Source: Desulfobacteraceae bacterium (GTDB lineage: Bacteria; Desulfobacterota; DSM-4660; Desulfatiglandales; Desulfatiglandaceae). From it: a stretch of DNA of 12,188 nucleotides. Position 1 is the stretch's first letter. Every line of letters begins with the position of its first letter. Below the pieces are notes generated by a model. It worked only from the letters and a program-made list of their open reading frames with translations, made no database searches and was not told where the DNA came from. Location: contig JAUWPC010000067.1 of assembly GCA_030611815.1 (NCBI GenBank), positions 1 to 12,188 on the forward strand, written 5' to 3'. A program made the translations under genes and the position numbers. This document shows, one piece after another, positions 1 through 8,049 of this stretch.

Positions 1-534
1 CCATCCCGTTTTTATGATGTTTCCCTGCCAAGGATTTTAGCCTTTTTCCCCAAACCCATCCTGGCCGCGGTAAACGGTCCGGCACTGGGAGTGGGCATGA
101 CCATGACCCTTTCCTGCGATATCCGATTGGCATCGGAATCCGCATCCTTCAGCTGCCCGTTTACCCGGATCGGCTTGACGCCCGAATTTGGCAGCGCCTA
201 CTTTCTGCCTCGCCTGGTGGGGTATTCCAAAGCCGCCGAATGGGTTCTGACAAACAGAATGATAAAAGCTCCGGAAGCCCTTTCCACCGGTCTGATCAGC
301 GAAATGACGGCTCGTGATGCCGATGTGCTCGATGAAACGCGAAAGATCGCCCAGTCCATCGCCGCCATGCCTGAAGAGGCCACTCTCTCGGCCAAGAAAC
401 TCCTTCGTCAGGCTATGGATCTAAACCTCAATGAGACGCTGGAAGAGGAATCCAGAGTTTTCCTGCATTGTCAAAAAGAACACAGCCATTATCTCGCCAT
501 CACCCGGGTCATGGAACAGATCCGAGGAAAATAG
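1..534 (+). CDS. Enoyl-CoA hydratase/isomerase family protein, C-terminal part; probably a delta3,delta2-enoyl-CoA isomerase
   Basis: Frame 1 is open from the first base, so the gene starts outside the window; 177 codons are visible. The fragment carries the crotonase-fold signature KPILAAVNGPALGVG, whose glycine-rich stretch forms part of the CoA-thioester oxyanion hole. Against classical crotonase, the two hydratase glutamates are missing: the GGGCE position reads GVGMT (Thr at 100-102) and the QPE position reads CPF (Phe at 160-162). A Glu is present in LTPEFG (184-186), where enoyl-CoA isomerases of the ECI2 type have SPEG. This favours double-bond isomerisation over hydration, fitting beta-oxidation of unsaturated acids. 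It converges with the liv/acyl-CoA cluster, so it is not in that operon, though the function is related. The family is certain; the isomerase assignment is inferred from motif alignment by eye. Confidence 0.85.
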   Translation, partial: PSRFYDVSLPRILAFFPKPILAAVNGPALGVGMTMTLSCDIRLASESASFSCPFTRIGLTPEFGSAYFLPRLVGYSKAAEWVLTNRMIKAPEALSTGLISEMTARDADVLDETRKIAQSIAAMPEEATLSAKKLLRQAMDLNLNETLEEESRVFLHCQKEHSHYLAITRVMEQIRGK

Positions 535-584
535 GAGATAGTCAGGTCCCCTGAAATTTGGGTTTTCCCCATATCTTATGCAAT

Positions 585-615
585 AAAGCCCCGGGGTTTG
601 AAAACCGGGGCTTTT
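585..615. terminator. Bidirectional rho-independent terminator between convergent genes
   Basis: A 10-bp perfect stem, AAAGCCCCGG (585/586-594) with CCGGGGCTTT (605-614), is GC-rich at the top and flanked by A-run and T-run. It follows the + strand crotonase-family stop (534) and lies after the minus-strand binding-protein stop (653). The right arm runs into TTTT on the + strand; on the minus strand the arm runs into a shorter TTTATT tract. It is well placed to stop transcription from both sides. Confidence 0.85.
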
Positions 616-652
616 GCATAGTTTCTCTGATGCTTCGAATCCCTGAAAAAAA

Positions 653-1849
653 TTAGAGATCCTTGGGGCTGCGCCAACCTGTCAGAGGCACCAGACACTT
701 CTTTTCCACGTCGGCCTTAAAGAGCTTCACCTTTTTTGCAGGAGCGTGGCTCTCGGGTGTGTAGGTTACCAACGGAAAGATGCCGCCGGTGTCAAAATCC
801 CGAAAGGTTTCCAGGGCATTTTTCAGGGTGTCGGGGGTCAGGTCTTTACCAGCTCTTTTTATGCCTTCGGCAAAAAGCATGGAGACGCCAATTCCGCCGA
901 TATACAAACTGGTCAGTTTGGGTTTGCGGTTGTATTTTTTGGCGATCTCGCGAACCAGCTTGATACCGGGCGTGTCGTCGGTCCAGCTTCCCACAAATCC
1001 GGACCCGATATAGTTCTTGGCCGCGGGTCCGCAGGCTTTCACCAGAAGATCGTCCGTGGCCCAGTTAAAACCGAAGACCTGGGGCCAGTAGTTGTATTTT
1101 TCAGCGGTTTTCAAAAATGAGATGATGGGCGGCAGCACATCGCAGGTGATCACGATGTTGGCGCCCGCGTGCTGCAGCGCCAGCACCTGGCTGGAGGCAT
1201 CCACCGCGCCGGTGGGCAACACCAGTTCGGCCACGACGGGAATATTGTATTTGGCAGCCCGTTTTTTAACGGCGTCGAGACCTTTTTTGCCGTATTCCTT
1301 TTTGGTATAGACCACGCCGATCCGCTTGTCTTTCATCTTGAGGTCATCGTTGATGTAATCCACGATCACCTGGTATTGCCATTCATAAAGGGCCCCAAGA
1401 GCAAAAATGTAGGGGTGCAAAGGATCGAAAAACTCCAGGGCCATGGCGTTGGGGATGTTGACCATCTTGTAGCGTTTGATGTTTTTCATGTTGGCGATGG
1501 TTTGATTGGTGCCCCCCGTGGTCATAACGGTCAGGACCTTATCCCTGGCGATGAGCTTTTTGACCGCGGCCACGGATTTGGGCGCCTGAAACCCATCATC
1601 TTCCCAGAGCACCTTTATTTTGCGACCGTTAATGCCGCCTTTTTCATTGATGTAATTCATGTAGTCGATCATGGCGTTCCCCTGAGGAATGCCCAGGGCC
1701 GCCACCGGGCCGGTCTTGACCAACACAAAACCCAGCTTGACCGAGTCGTCCGTGACACCCCTGCCGGAGGCCAGCGCCAACCCGGTGGTGAAAAGAAATG
1801 CCATACAAACCAATGCCGTCATTCTTGCCGATCTACCTTTGTTTCTCAT
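653..1849 (-). CDS. Branched-chain-amino-acid-type ABC transporter, periplasmic substrate-binding protein
   Basis: 398 residues, the normal size for a LivJ/Peripla_BP_6 (type I fold) binding protein. The N-terminus is a clear signal peptide: basic MRNKGRSAR, hydrophobic TALVCMAFLFTTGLALA, and probable cleavage after ALA near residue 27. The mature protein opens with VKLGFVLVKTGPVAALGIPQG, the usual first strand and ligand loop. NYINEKGGINGRKIKVLWEDDG is another family hallmark. A strong Shine-Dalgarno GGGAGG lies 8 to 10 bases before the ATG. It is the last gene of the cluster, following livM after a 71-base gap with a hairpin. Substrate cannot be read from sequence; many such proteins in anaerobes bind aromatic or aliphatic acids rather than Leu/Ile/Val, and the acyl-CoA ligase in the operon points that way. 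Confidence 0.93.
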   Translation of the reverse strand: MRNKGRSARMTALVCMAFLFTTGLALASGRGVTDDSVKLGFVLVKTGPVAALGIPQGNAMIDYMNYINEKGGINGRKIKVLWEDDGFQAPKSVAAVKKLIARDKVLTVMTTGGTNQTIANMKNIKRYKMVNIPNAMALEFFDPLHPYIFALGALYEWQYQVIVDYINDDLKMKDKRIGVVYTKKEYGKKGLDAVKKRAAKYNIPVVAELVLPTGAVDASSQVLALQHAGANIVITCDVLPPIISFLKTAEKYNYWPQVFGFNWATDDLLVKACGPAAKNYIGSGFVGSWTDDTPGIKLVREIAKKYNRKPKLTSLYIGGIGVSMLFAEGIKRAGKDLTPDTLKNALETFRDFDTGGIFPLVTYTPESHAPAKKVKLFKADVEKKCLVPLTGWRSPKDL

Positions 1850-1879
1850 ACCTTATCCTCCCTTTGTTTAGGCGCCCCT

Positions 1880-1900
1880 GGTTTCTTCAAAAAAGAAACC
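1880..1900 (-). other. Intercistronic mRNA hairpin between livM and the binding-protein gene
   Basis: GGTTTCTT (1880-1887) and AAGAAACC (1893-1900) form an 8-bp perfect stem with a 5-base loop. With one bulge it extends outward through CCT/AGG (1877-1879 with 1903-1905). No T-run follows on the minus strand, so it is not a typical terminator. It lies just before the binding-protein ribosome binding site. In other ABC importers, hairpins at this junction protect or process mRNA and raise binding-protein levels relative to permeases; that role here is inferred. Confidence 0.55.
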
Positions 1901-1920
1901 TCAGGCGAGTTTAAGAGCCG

Positions 1921-2973
1921 TTAGTATGTAAAAGGCCAGTTTTTGAATCCAACCTTTATCCTTTGCCATATGGCGTTCAAGCCACCGGGTTCAAAAATCA
2001 AAAACAGCATGATCAAAAGTCCGAATACGGCAATATTCCATTCTTCATCGTAGCGGCCCTGCATGGCGGGGATCAGCGACTCCACCCCCTGGGCCAGAAG
2101 CTTTATACCTTCAGGTACCGCCACAATAAAAACCGCACCAAAAATGGAGCCGAGGATGCTTCCCAGGCCCCCAATGATTATCATGGCCAGGTACTCAACA
2201 GAGGACAACAGGGTGAAGTGTTCAGGGTGAATATGTCCCATGACATAGGCGTACATGCCTCCCGCCACACCGGCGTAAAAGGAGCTTAGGGCAAAGGCCA
2301 TAACCTTATATCCCGTGAGGTTGACCCCCATGACTTCCGCTGCAATGTCCCGATCTCTCACCGCGATGAATGCCCTGCCGACCCGCGTGCGGATAATATT
2401 CTTGGCCGCGATGATCATCAGGGCCGTAATGCATAGGAGGAAGTAATACATGTTTTCGTCCGTATCCAGGGCGTGACCCAACATGTTGACTTCGGGCATA
2501 TACATGCCCCGCTCGCCGCCGGTCAGCCCTTTCCAGGTGATGAGCACATACTCCACCATGATGCCGAAAGACATGGTGGCCATGGCAAGATAGAGGCCCT
2601 TGAGTCTGAGGCAGGGGATCCCCAGCAGAATTCCGACAGTGGCGCTGACCACGCCTCCGGCGGGGAGTGTGATCCAGAAAGGCATTCCAAGACCTTCTCC
2701 CAGCAGGGCGGCAGTGTAGGCGCCGATAGCCAGAAAAGCGGAATGACCCAGGGAAATCTGGCCTGTAAACCCGGTGAGGATATTGAGCCCAACGGCGGCC
2801 ACTATGGCAATGGAAGAGAGATTCACCATATAGACGATGTAGGTATCCGTTACATAAGGCAGAATGAGTAATCCGAGGATAAACAGGCCCATCCAGCACT
2901 TGCTCCAGATGGTGTCCAGCAGTTTAATGTCGTCGTGGTAACTTTCGCAAAATGTCTTGCTGCGAATCGGCAT
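1921..2973 (-). CDS. livM: Branched-chain-type ABC transporter permease, LivM family
   Basis: 350 residues, typical of LivM. A short cytoplasmic N-terminus is followed by multiple hydrophobic segments (for example MGLFILGLLILPYV and IAIVAAVGLNILTG). The conserved BPD_transp_2 motif GFTGQISLGHSAFLAIGAYTAALL follows, and the C-terminal signature IIGGLGSILGSIFGAVFI marks the ATPase-contacting region. LivM pairs with LivH to form the inner-membrane channel driven by LivG/LivF. The ATG is 5 bases after the livH stop with an AAGGG-like Shine-Dalgarno inside the end of livH, so the two permeases are probably translationally coupled. The C-terminal segment from FEPGGL to KNWPFTY is also common in this family. 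Nothing appears broken. Confidence 0.94.
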   Translation of the reverse strand: MPIRSKTFCESYHDDIKLLDTIWSKCWMGLFILGLLILPYVTDTYIVYMVNLSSIAIVAAVGLNILTGFTGQISLGHSAFLAIGAYTAALLGEGLGMPFWITLPAGGVVSATVGILLGIPCLRLKGLYLAMATMSFGIMVEYVLITWKGLTGGERGMYMPEVNMLGHALDTDENMYYFLLCITALMIIAAKNIIRTRVGRAFIAVRDRDIAAEVMGVNLTGYKVMAFALSSFYAGVAGGMYAYVMGHIHPEHFTLLSSVEYLAMIIIGGLGSILGSIFGAVFIVAVPEGIKLLAQGVESLIPAMQGRYDEEWNIAVFGLLIMLFLIFEPGGLNAIWQRIKVGFKNWPFTY

Positions 2974-2978
2974 AATCG

Positions 2979-3860
2979 TTAGACCCTTTCCACTTCTTTG
3001 GTTCCGAACAGCCCGTAGGGCTTTATCATCAATACCAGAAACAACACGGCAAAGGGCGTTACATCTTTGACTCCGCCCCCCACGATCTGGTCCAGATATC
3101 CACCGGCCAGGTTTTCCAGAATGCCGATGGTGAGCCCTCCGATAATGGCGCCGGGAATGCTCTCGAGCCCTCCCAGAATTACGGCGGGAAAGGCGCTGAT
3201 GGCCACAAAAGCCAGTCCTACGTTAAGCACCATGACGTTGGCCAGACCCACGCCGGCAAGTCCCGCCACCACGAAAGAGATCCCCCAGGTTAACGCGTAC
3301 ACACTCTTGATGTTAATCCCCATGAGGGTGGCGGTGTCCTGATCATTGGCCGTGGCTCTCATGCCCAAGCCCAAACGGGCGAATTTGAAAAAGAAGAAGA
3401 AGATGAGCATGAGTGAAAAGGAGATGATCATGCTCCAGAGATGATTGTGACTCAGCACGATGCCCGCCATTTGGAGGGGTTTCACGGGAAAAGGGCTGGG
3501 AAAGACATAATTGTGGTGTCCGAAAATGATGCCGGCCATGGAGCGGAGGAAGATGCTAAGGCCGATGGTAACCATGACCACGGAAAAGACCGGTTCTCCC
3601 AACAGGGGCCGGATCACCAGACGTTCGGTTACGGCTCCGAGCAGGGCCGACGCAATTAGGGTGAGAGGTACGGCCAGCCAGAAAGGAACCCCAAAGCGGG
3701 TGACCAGATAGTAACAGATAAAGGCCGCCACCATGATCGCCTCTCCCTGGGCAAAGTTGAGGACGCCGGTCGCCTTGTAAATGAGCACGAACCCCATGGC
3801 AATGAGCGCATAGAGGCTGCCCACGGCTATTCCGCTTATGACTAATTCCAGAAAATACAT
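2979..3860 (-). CDS. livH: Branched-chain-type ABC transporter permease, LivH family
   Basis: 293 residues from the chosen start MYFLELVISGIAVGSLYALI. An in-frame ATG 48 bases upstream (3908) exists, but it would overlap the ligase gene and add a charged stretch (TRCIRGGETLFEEAY) not expected before the first membrane helix. The start at 3860 has a strong GAGGAG Shine-Dalgarno at about 3867-3872. The LivH hallmark GVLNFAQGEAIM is present near residue 35, as is AVILGGLESIPGAIIGGLTIG, the EAA-like loop that docks with the ATPases. It acts with LivM as the inner-membrane channel. The gene starts 31 bases after the acyl-CoA synthetase stop and ends 5 bases before livM. Confidence 0.94.
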   Translation of the reverse strand: MYFLELVISGIAVGSLYALIAMGFVLIYKATGVLNFAQGEAIMVAAFICYYLVTRFGVPFWLAVPLTLIASALLGAVTERLVIRPLLGEPVFSVVMVTIGLSIFLRSMAGIIFGHHNYVFPSPFPVKPLQMAGIVLSHNHLWSMIISFSLMLIFFFFFKFARLGLGMRATANDQDTATLMGINIKSVYALTWGISFVVAGLAGVGLANVMVLNVGLAFVAISAFPAVILGGLESIPGAIIGGLTIGILENLAGGYLDQIVGGGVKDVTPFAVLFLVLMIKPYGLFGTKEVERV

Positions 3861-3891
3861 GTACGCCTCCTCAAATAGGGTTTCCCCACCC

Positions 3892-5712
3892 CTAATACAG
3901 CGAGTCAATAATCTGCTTGAATTTTTTTTCCACGGTGGAACGGCGCACCTTCATGGTGGCCGTCACTTCGTCGTCATCCTGGTCAAGCTCCTTGGTGAGA
4001 ATGGCGAATTTTCTGATTTTTTCCACTCGTGCCAGTTGTTCGTTGACCGCATCCACTTCCCCCTGAATGAGCTTGTTGACCTCATGGTTTTCAGCCAGGC
4101 TCTTGTAGGTGGTGTAGGCAATGCGGTTTTCCTGTGCCCAGTCCGAAACATTGTCCAGCTCAAGTTGAATCAGGGCTGAGAGGTATGGACGGCCGTCGCC
4201 CACCACAATGCCTTCCTTAATGAATGAGCTGAATTTCAGTTTGTTCTCAATTTCGCTGGGGGCGATGTTTTTTCCATAGGCGTTGATGATCAGGTCTTTC
4301 TTGCGATCCACGATTTTGAGCTGGCCTTCATCAGTGAATTCGCCCACATCCCCGGTCATGAGCCAACGCTCCTCGTTAAAAGAGAGGGCGGTTTGTTCGG
4401 GGTCGCCGTAGTAGCCTTCGAAAACGGAATCACCCCTGAGCATGATCTCGCCGTCGTCGGCCAGTTTGATCTCAATTCCCGGGATTGCCTCGCCCACTTC
4501 GCCTGCGCGAATGTTATGATTGCTGGGAATGACGCTGATTCCTGCGCATTCGGTCATCCCAAAACACTCCCGCACCCGTACGCCGATGCCATGATAAAAA
4601 CGCAATAGCTCTTTTGACATTGGGGCGGCGCCGCTCACAAAAATGCGTCCGTTTAAAAGACCCATGGAATTCTTCAAGGCCCTGAAAAGGAGCAGGTAGC
4701 CCAGTCCGTAAAGGATTTGCCAGATAAAGGGAATCGGTTTTCCCGAAAGCCTGAGGGCTGCCACTTTTTCCCCGATGGGCATCACGGCGTTATACACCCA
4801 ACGCTTGAAAAAAAAGGAGTCCTTTATCTTGATGGCGATGTTGGAGTGCATTTTTTCCCATATGCGGGGAACCGACAAAAAAACGGTGGGGGAAATTTCC
4901 CGCAGGTCTTCTTGCAGGGTGGCGACGCTTTCGGCAAAATTCACGGCACACCCTGCCCACATGGGGAAAATCATGGAAAAACTCCGCTCAGCAATGTGGC
5001 AAAGGGGGAGTGCCGAGACCAGGGAGTCCTTTTGGTTGAAGGGGATCACCTCGCTGAGCCCCTGGATCATGGCCACCATATTGCGGTGGGTGATCATGGC
5101 CCCTTTTGGTTTTCCCGTGGTGCCGGAGGTATAGACCATAACCCCCACATCGTCCGGCTCAACAGCCTCCACCATACGTTCGAAGCGTTCCCGATCTTTT
5201 CTGTGGCGGGCGATTCCCAGCTTTTCCACCTCCTCAAAGCTTATGATCATGGGGTCTTTATAGTTTCTGAGCCCTTTCATGTCGATGACGATAATATGCT
5301 TCAGGCGGGGGAGGCGGGCTTTGATCTCAAGAATTTTGTCCACCTGTTCCTGATCTTTGCAGACCACCATGGAGGAATCAGAGTTTTCCAGCACATAGAA
5401 GCATTGTTCAGACACATTGGTGGGGTAAACCCCAATGGAAATGGCGCGGCAGGCCTGGGCTGCGATGTCCGCATAGAGCCATTCCAAGCAGTTGTCTCCC
5501 AGGATGGAGACCTTGCCTTCCTGATCTTCAAGACCCAGTTCCTTAAGCCCCAGGGCAAAATTGCGCACATGTTCCCAATACTGGTTCCAGCTTACCTTCT
5601 GCCAGATCCCCAGGTCCTTTTCGCGCAGGGCAGTCCGGTCCCCGTAGCGTATTCGATTATCTCTGAGGAGTTTGGGGATTGTCAGTTTACCGCCGGCTGT
5701 TTCTTGCTTCAT
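3892..5712 (-). CDS. AMP-dependent acyl-CoA synthetase/ligase, long-chain FAA1-like (COG1022 type)
   Basis: 606 residues from the ATG at 5712, which lies one base after the livG stop with GGGAGGG upstream. An in-frame ATG at 5745 would overlap livG and is less likely. It activates a carboxylic acid with ATP to acyl-AMP and then acyl-CoA. Visible motifs: YTSGTTGKPKG (residues 194-204, phosphate loop), CFGMTE (383-388, adenine site), TGDVGEF (453-459, ribose-binding Asp) and DRKKDLI (469-475, hinge). TATMKVRR near 588 probably holds the catalytic C-terminal lysine. Overall layout and length fit long-chain fatty-acyl-CoA synthetases. Chain length or aromatic specificity cannot be read from sequence. 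Its place between the importer's ATPase and permease genes suggests it traps the imported acid as CoA thioester. Confidence 0.94.
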   Translation of the reverse strand: MKQETAGGKLTIPKLLRDNRIRYGDRTALREKDLGIWQKVSWNQYWEHVRNFALGLKELGLEDQEGKVSILGDNCLEWLYADIAAQACRAISIGVYPTNVSEQCFYVLENSDSSMVVCKDQEQVDKILEIKARLPRLKHIIVIDMKGLRNYKDPMIISFEEVEKLGIARHRKDRERFERMVEAVEPDDVGVMVYTSGTTGKPKGAMITHRNMVAMIQGLSEVIPFNQKDSLVSALPLCHIAERSFSMIFPMWAGCAVNFAESVATLQEDLREISPTVFLSVPRIWEKMHSNIAIKIKDSFFFKRWVYNAVMPIGEKVAALRLSGKPIPFIWQILYGLGYLLLFRALKNSMGLLNGRIFVSGAAPMSKELLRFYHGIGVRVRECFGMTECAGISVIPSNHNIRAGEVGEAIPGIEIKLADDGEIMLRGDSVFEGYYGDPEQTALSFNEERWLMTGDVGEFTDEGQLKIVDRKKDLIINAYGKNIAPSEIENKLKFSSFIKEGIVVGDGRPYLSALIQLELDNVSDWAQENRIAYTTYKSLAENHEVNKLIQGEVDAVNEQLARVEKIRKFAILTKELDQDDDEVTATMKVRRSTVEKKFKQIIDSLY

Positions 5713-5713
5713 G

Positions 5714-6481
5714 CTACTGGTCGCCCTCCCCCAGATATGCCTCAATGACTTTCGGGTTGGCCTGAACCTGGGCCGGCGTGCCGTCGGCGATCATCACACC
5801 GAAATCGAGCACTGTTACCCGGTCTGCGATGTCCATGACCACGCCCATATCGTGTTCAACCATCAGAATGGTCGTGCCCAGCTCTTCCTTGATATCCAGA
5901 ACGAAGCGGGCAATATCTTCGGTTTCTTCCACATTCATGCCGGCTACCGGCTCATCCAGAAGCAGCAGTTGTGGATTGTTGGCAAGGGCCCGGCCCAATT
6001 CCACCCGTTTCTGAATACCATAAGGCAGAGAGCCCACCGGCTTCTTCCTGACTTTTTCGATTTCCAGAAAATCGATGATCTCTTCCACTTTCAGTCGATG
6101 AGCGGTTTCTTCCGCCAACGCACGGCCGTAGAATAGAGCGCCGGTCAGAATGCCCGTGCGCATGTGAAGATGTCGCCCCAGGAGCAGGTTGTCGATCACG
6201 GTCATGTGTTGAAACAGCTCGATGTTCTGAAAGGTGCGGGCCACGCCCAGACCCGCGATGCTGTGGGGCTTCATTTTGTTCAAAACATGCCCCTCAAACA
6301 AGGCATCCCCGGATGTGGGCTGATAGATGCCGCTGATCACATTGAACAGAGACGTCTTTCCGGCCCCGTTGGGGCCGATCAAGGCGTGAATATGTCCCCG
6401 CTCAACTCCAAAGGCCACATTGGACAGTGCGACGATTCCCCCGAACCGGACTGTGATATCATTTATTTCCAACTGGGCCAT
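5714..6481 (-). CDS. livG: Branched-chain-type ABC transporter ATP-binding protein, LivG family
   Basis: 255 residues, the normal LivG length. Walker A is GPNGAGKT (36-43), the Q-loop Gln is in RTFQNI (85), Walker B is LLLLDEP (172-178), and the H-loop His is in VEHDM (210). The ABC signature reads LPYGIQKRVE (152-161); LPYG in place of LSGG is normal for LivG, though IQ for the usual QQ is a small variation. The C-terminal IADGTPAQVQANPKVIEAYLGEG is the characteristic LivG tail. With LivF it powers the LivH/LivM channel from the cytoplasmic face. It begins 10 bases after the livF stop, with a GGGG-containing Shine-Dalgarno, and ends one base before the synthetase start. Confidence 0.95.
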   Translation of the reverse strand: MAQLEINDITVRFGGIVALSNVAFGVERGHIHALIGPNGAGKTSLFNVISGIYQPTSGDALFEGHVLNKMKPHSIAGLGVARTFQNIELFQHMTVIDNLLLGRHLHMRTGILTGALFYGRALAEETAHRLKVEEIIDFLEIEKVRKKPVGSLPYGIQKRVELGRALANNPQLLLLDEPVAGMNVEETEDIARFVLDIKEELGTTILMVEHDMGVVMDIADRVTVLDFGVMIADGTPAQVQANPKVIEAYLGEGDQ

Positions 6482-6491
6482 GTTGATACCC

Positions 6492-7286
6492 CTAAGACAA
6501 CCAGCGTTTTCGTCGTTTGTAGTGTTTTACCTGGGCGTAGTTTTTGCGATCCTTCTGGTCGGTTACGCCCAGGTAGAATTCCTGCACATCCTCATTCTCT
6601 TTGAGCTGCCGGCAGGGACCATCCAGCACCATGCGGCCGTTTTCCATGATGTACCCATAGGAGGCGAAATTGAGCGCCAGATTGGCGTTCTGCTCCACCA
6701 GCAAAAGGGTGGTATTCTGTTCCTGGTTTATCCGTTTCAATATTTCAAAGATGCTCTTCACAACCAGGGGAGCCAGGCCCAGGGAGGGTTCATCCAACAT
6801 AATGAGACGGGGTTGCGACATGAGTGCCCGGCCCACCGCCACCATCTGTTGCTCGCCTCCAGACAGGTAAACCGCCCGCTGATTACGCCTTTCCCTGACA
6901 AGCGGGAAATAGTTCAGGACCATTTCCAGGTCTTTTCTCACCCGGCTGCGGTCAGACCGCGTGAAAGCCCCCACCACAAGGTTTTCGACCACGGAGAGAT
7001 CGGAGAATATGCGACGACCCTCGGGAACCATGGAAATCCCATTCCGGACGATCCGGTCCGGGTCATCATCCTGGATCTCTTTTCCATCGAAGGATATGGT
7101 TCCGCCTTCCAGGTCGCCATTCTGCAGCCTGAGAACTCCGCTGATGGTCTTCAGCGTTGTGGTCTTCCCCGCGCCGTTGGCCCCCAAAAGTGCAACGATG
7201 TTCCCTTTTGGCACAGAGAGGGATATGCCCTTCAACACGAGGATCACGTCGTTGTAAACAACCTCAATGTTATTAACTTCAAGCAT
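6492..7286 (-). CDS. livF: Branched-chain-type ABC transporter ATP-binding protein, LivF family
   Basis: 264 residues. Walker A is GANGAGKTT (35-43), signature LSGGEQQ (141-147) and Walker B LIMLDEP (161-167). The H-loop position is Gln in VEQN (199), as usual for LivF. GISMVPEGRRIFSDLSVVENL is the LivF-specific segment. After the usual end EFYLG (near 240) there is an extra basic tail ending KHYKRRKRWLS, making it somewhat longer than the E. coli-type protein; similar tails are, to my knowledge, common in deltaproteobacterial homologues. The ATG overlaps the tetR stop (ATGCTTGA), with GGAG about 12 bases upstream inside tetR, so its translation is probably coupled to the regulator. Confidence 0.94.
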   Translation of the reverse strand: MLEVNNIEVVYNDVILVLKGISLSVPKGNIVALLGANGAGKTTTLKTISGVLRLQNGDLEGGTISFDGKEIQDDDPDRIVRNGISMVPEGRRIFSDLSVVENLVVGAFTRSDRSRVRKDLEMVLNYFPLVRERRNQRAVYLSGGEQQMVAVGRALMSQPRLIMLDEPSLGLAPLVVKSIFEILKRINQEQNTTLLLVEQNANLALNFASYGYIMENGRMVLDGPCRQLKENEDVQEFYLGVTDQKDRKNYAQVKHYKRRKRWLS

Positions 7287-7920
7287 CCTGCGCTCCGTTT
7301 TTCATCCCTAAGCCGTGAAATAAAAGCTGTCGAAAGGTTTTAACGAAAACCGGCCCCTCAAGCACATCCCTGCTGCGCTGCCACTGCAGAAGAACCCCGT
7401 CGTGAAAGGCGATGATGGTGTAAGCCGCCGTATGGGTGTCAAGAGCGGGGTCAATGAGGCCCTGAAGTTTGCCTTCTTCCACAATTCGGCGCAGAAAACG
7501 GGCGTATTTAAAATAGATGCGCCTGAATTCCGAATCAAACCGATCATGGCCGGCTCCTGAGAACTCGGCTGAAATGATCGTGGCTAACAGGCAGAGCTCG
7601 CGGTTTTTTTCGGCAAAATTGGCGGCAAAATTGAAATAATGGTGGAGCTTATCCAATGCGTTGCCTTTAACGTCCTCGACCTCTGCGATGAGTTGATCCA
7701 GAAATTCCATCTCAAATTGCTTAATGAGGGCCAACAACAAGTCTTCCTTGCTGGAAAAATGAGCATATAGCGCCCCTTTGGTAAGGCCGATGGCTTTGGT
7801 AATGGCGGCAATGGAAGTGCCATGATATCCATGGTTCACAAACAAGTGAGCGGTCGCCGTAAGGATTCGGGCCACGGTTTTTTGACTTTGTATAGCTTTT
7901 GCGGTTAGAGGCGACAACAA
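7279..7920 (-). CDS. TetR/AcrR family transcriptional regulator
   Basis: 213 residues, typical TetR size. The N-terminal DNA-binding domain reads ARILTATAHLFVNHGYHGTSIAAI, followed by the recognition helix region GLTKGALYAHFSSKEDLL (HTH about 36-56). The C-terminal ligand/dimer domain is family-variable. No in-frame ATG precedes the HTH; the start used is TTG at 7920, with AAGGA five bases upstream. A second TTG follows at once, and a GTG at codon 17 is the alternative. The gene leads the liv operon and overlaps livF. A repeated imperfect palindrome just upstream (7953-7970) and before the thiolase (9531-9548) is the likely operator. By analogy with TetR regulators of acyl-CoA metabolism, the effector may be the transported acid or its CoA ester; that is inference. 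Confidence 0.92.
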   Translation of the reverse strand: MLSPLTAKAIQSQKTVARILTATAHLFVNHGYHGTSIAAITKAIGLTKGALYAHFSSKEDLLLALIKQFEMEFLDQLIAEVEDVKGNALDKLHHYFNFAANFAEKNRELCLLATIISAEFSGAGHDRFDSEFRRIYFKYARFLRRIVEEGKLQGLIDPALDTHTAAYTIIAFHDGVLLQWQRSRDVLEGPVFVKTFRQLLFHGLGMKNGAQDA

Positions 7921-7950
7921 TATTTTCCTTTACGAAATTGAGCTCATATT

Positions 7951-7974
7951 ACATGCTGACCGTTTAGGATCTTT
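7951..7974 (-). promoter_or_regulatory. Candidate TetR operator, copy 1, upstream of tetR-liv
   Basis: This 24-base sequence matches 9529-9552 at 21 of 24 positions; all three differences are transitions. Its 18-base core ATGCTGACCGTTTAGGAT (7953-7970) is an imperfect palindrome with 6 of 9 symmetric pairs. On the minus strand a TAATAT -10-like box (7951-7946) lies right against it, 26 bases before the tetR TTG; no good -35 is visible. A repressor here would cover the promoter, giving autoregulation. Operator identity is inferred from position, symmetry and recurrence. Confidence 0.55.
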
Positions 7975-8049
7975 TTCGGATATCGACAATAGACCACTCA
8001 TGAATCGAATGGGAAAAGGGTTATGGGGGTATTTTTGTATTGAAAGCCT

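Noticed and set aside
4717..5748. A 343-codon open frame on the + strand opposite the acyl-CoA synthetase
   Set aside because: It is antisense to a gene with all expected family motifs, and its translation shows no recognisable family and the His/Gly/Gln-rich look of a shadow frame.
5714..6481. LPYG in place of LSGG in the LivG signature as a possible defect
   Set aside because: This substitution is usual in LivG-family ATPases, and all other nucleotide-binding motifs are intact.
6420..7343. A 307-codon + strand open frame across livG, livF and the end of tetR
   Set aside because: It runs antisense across three well-supported genes with no family features. The same applies to the 251-codon frame at 1169-1924.
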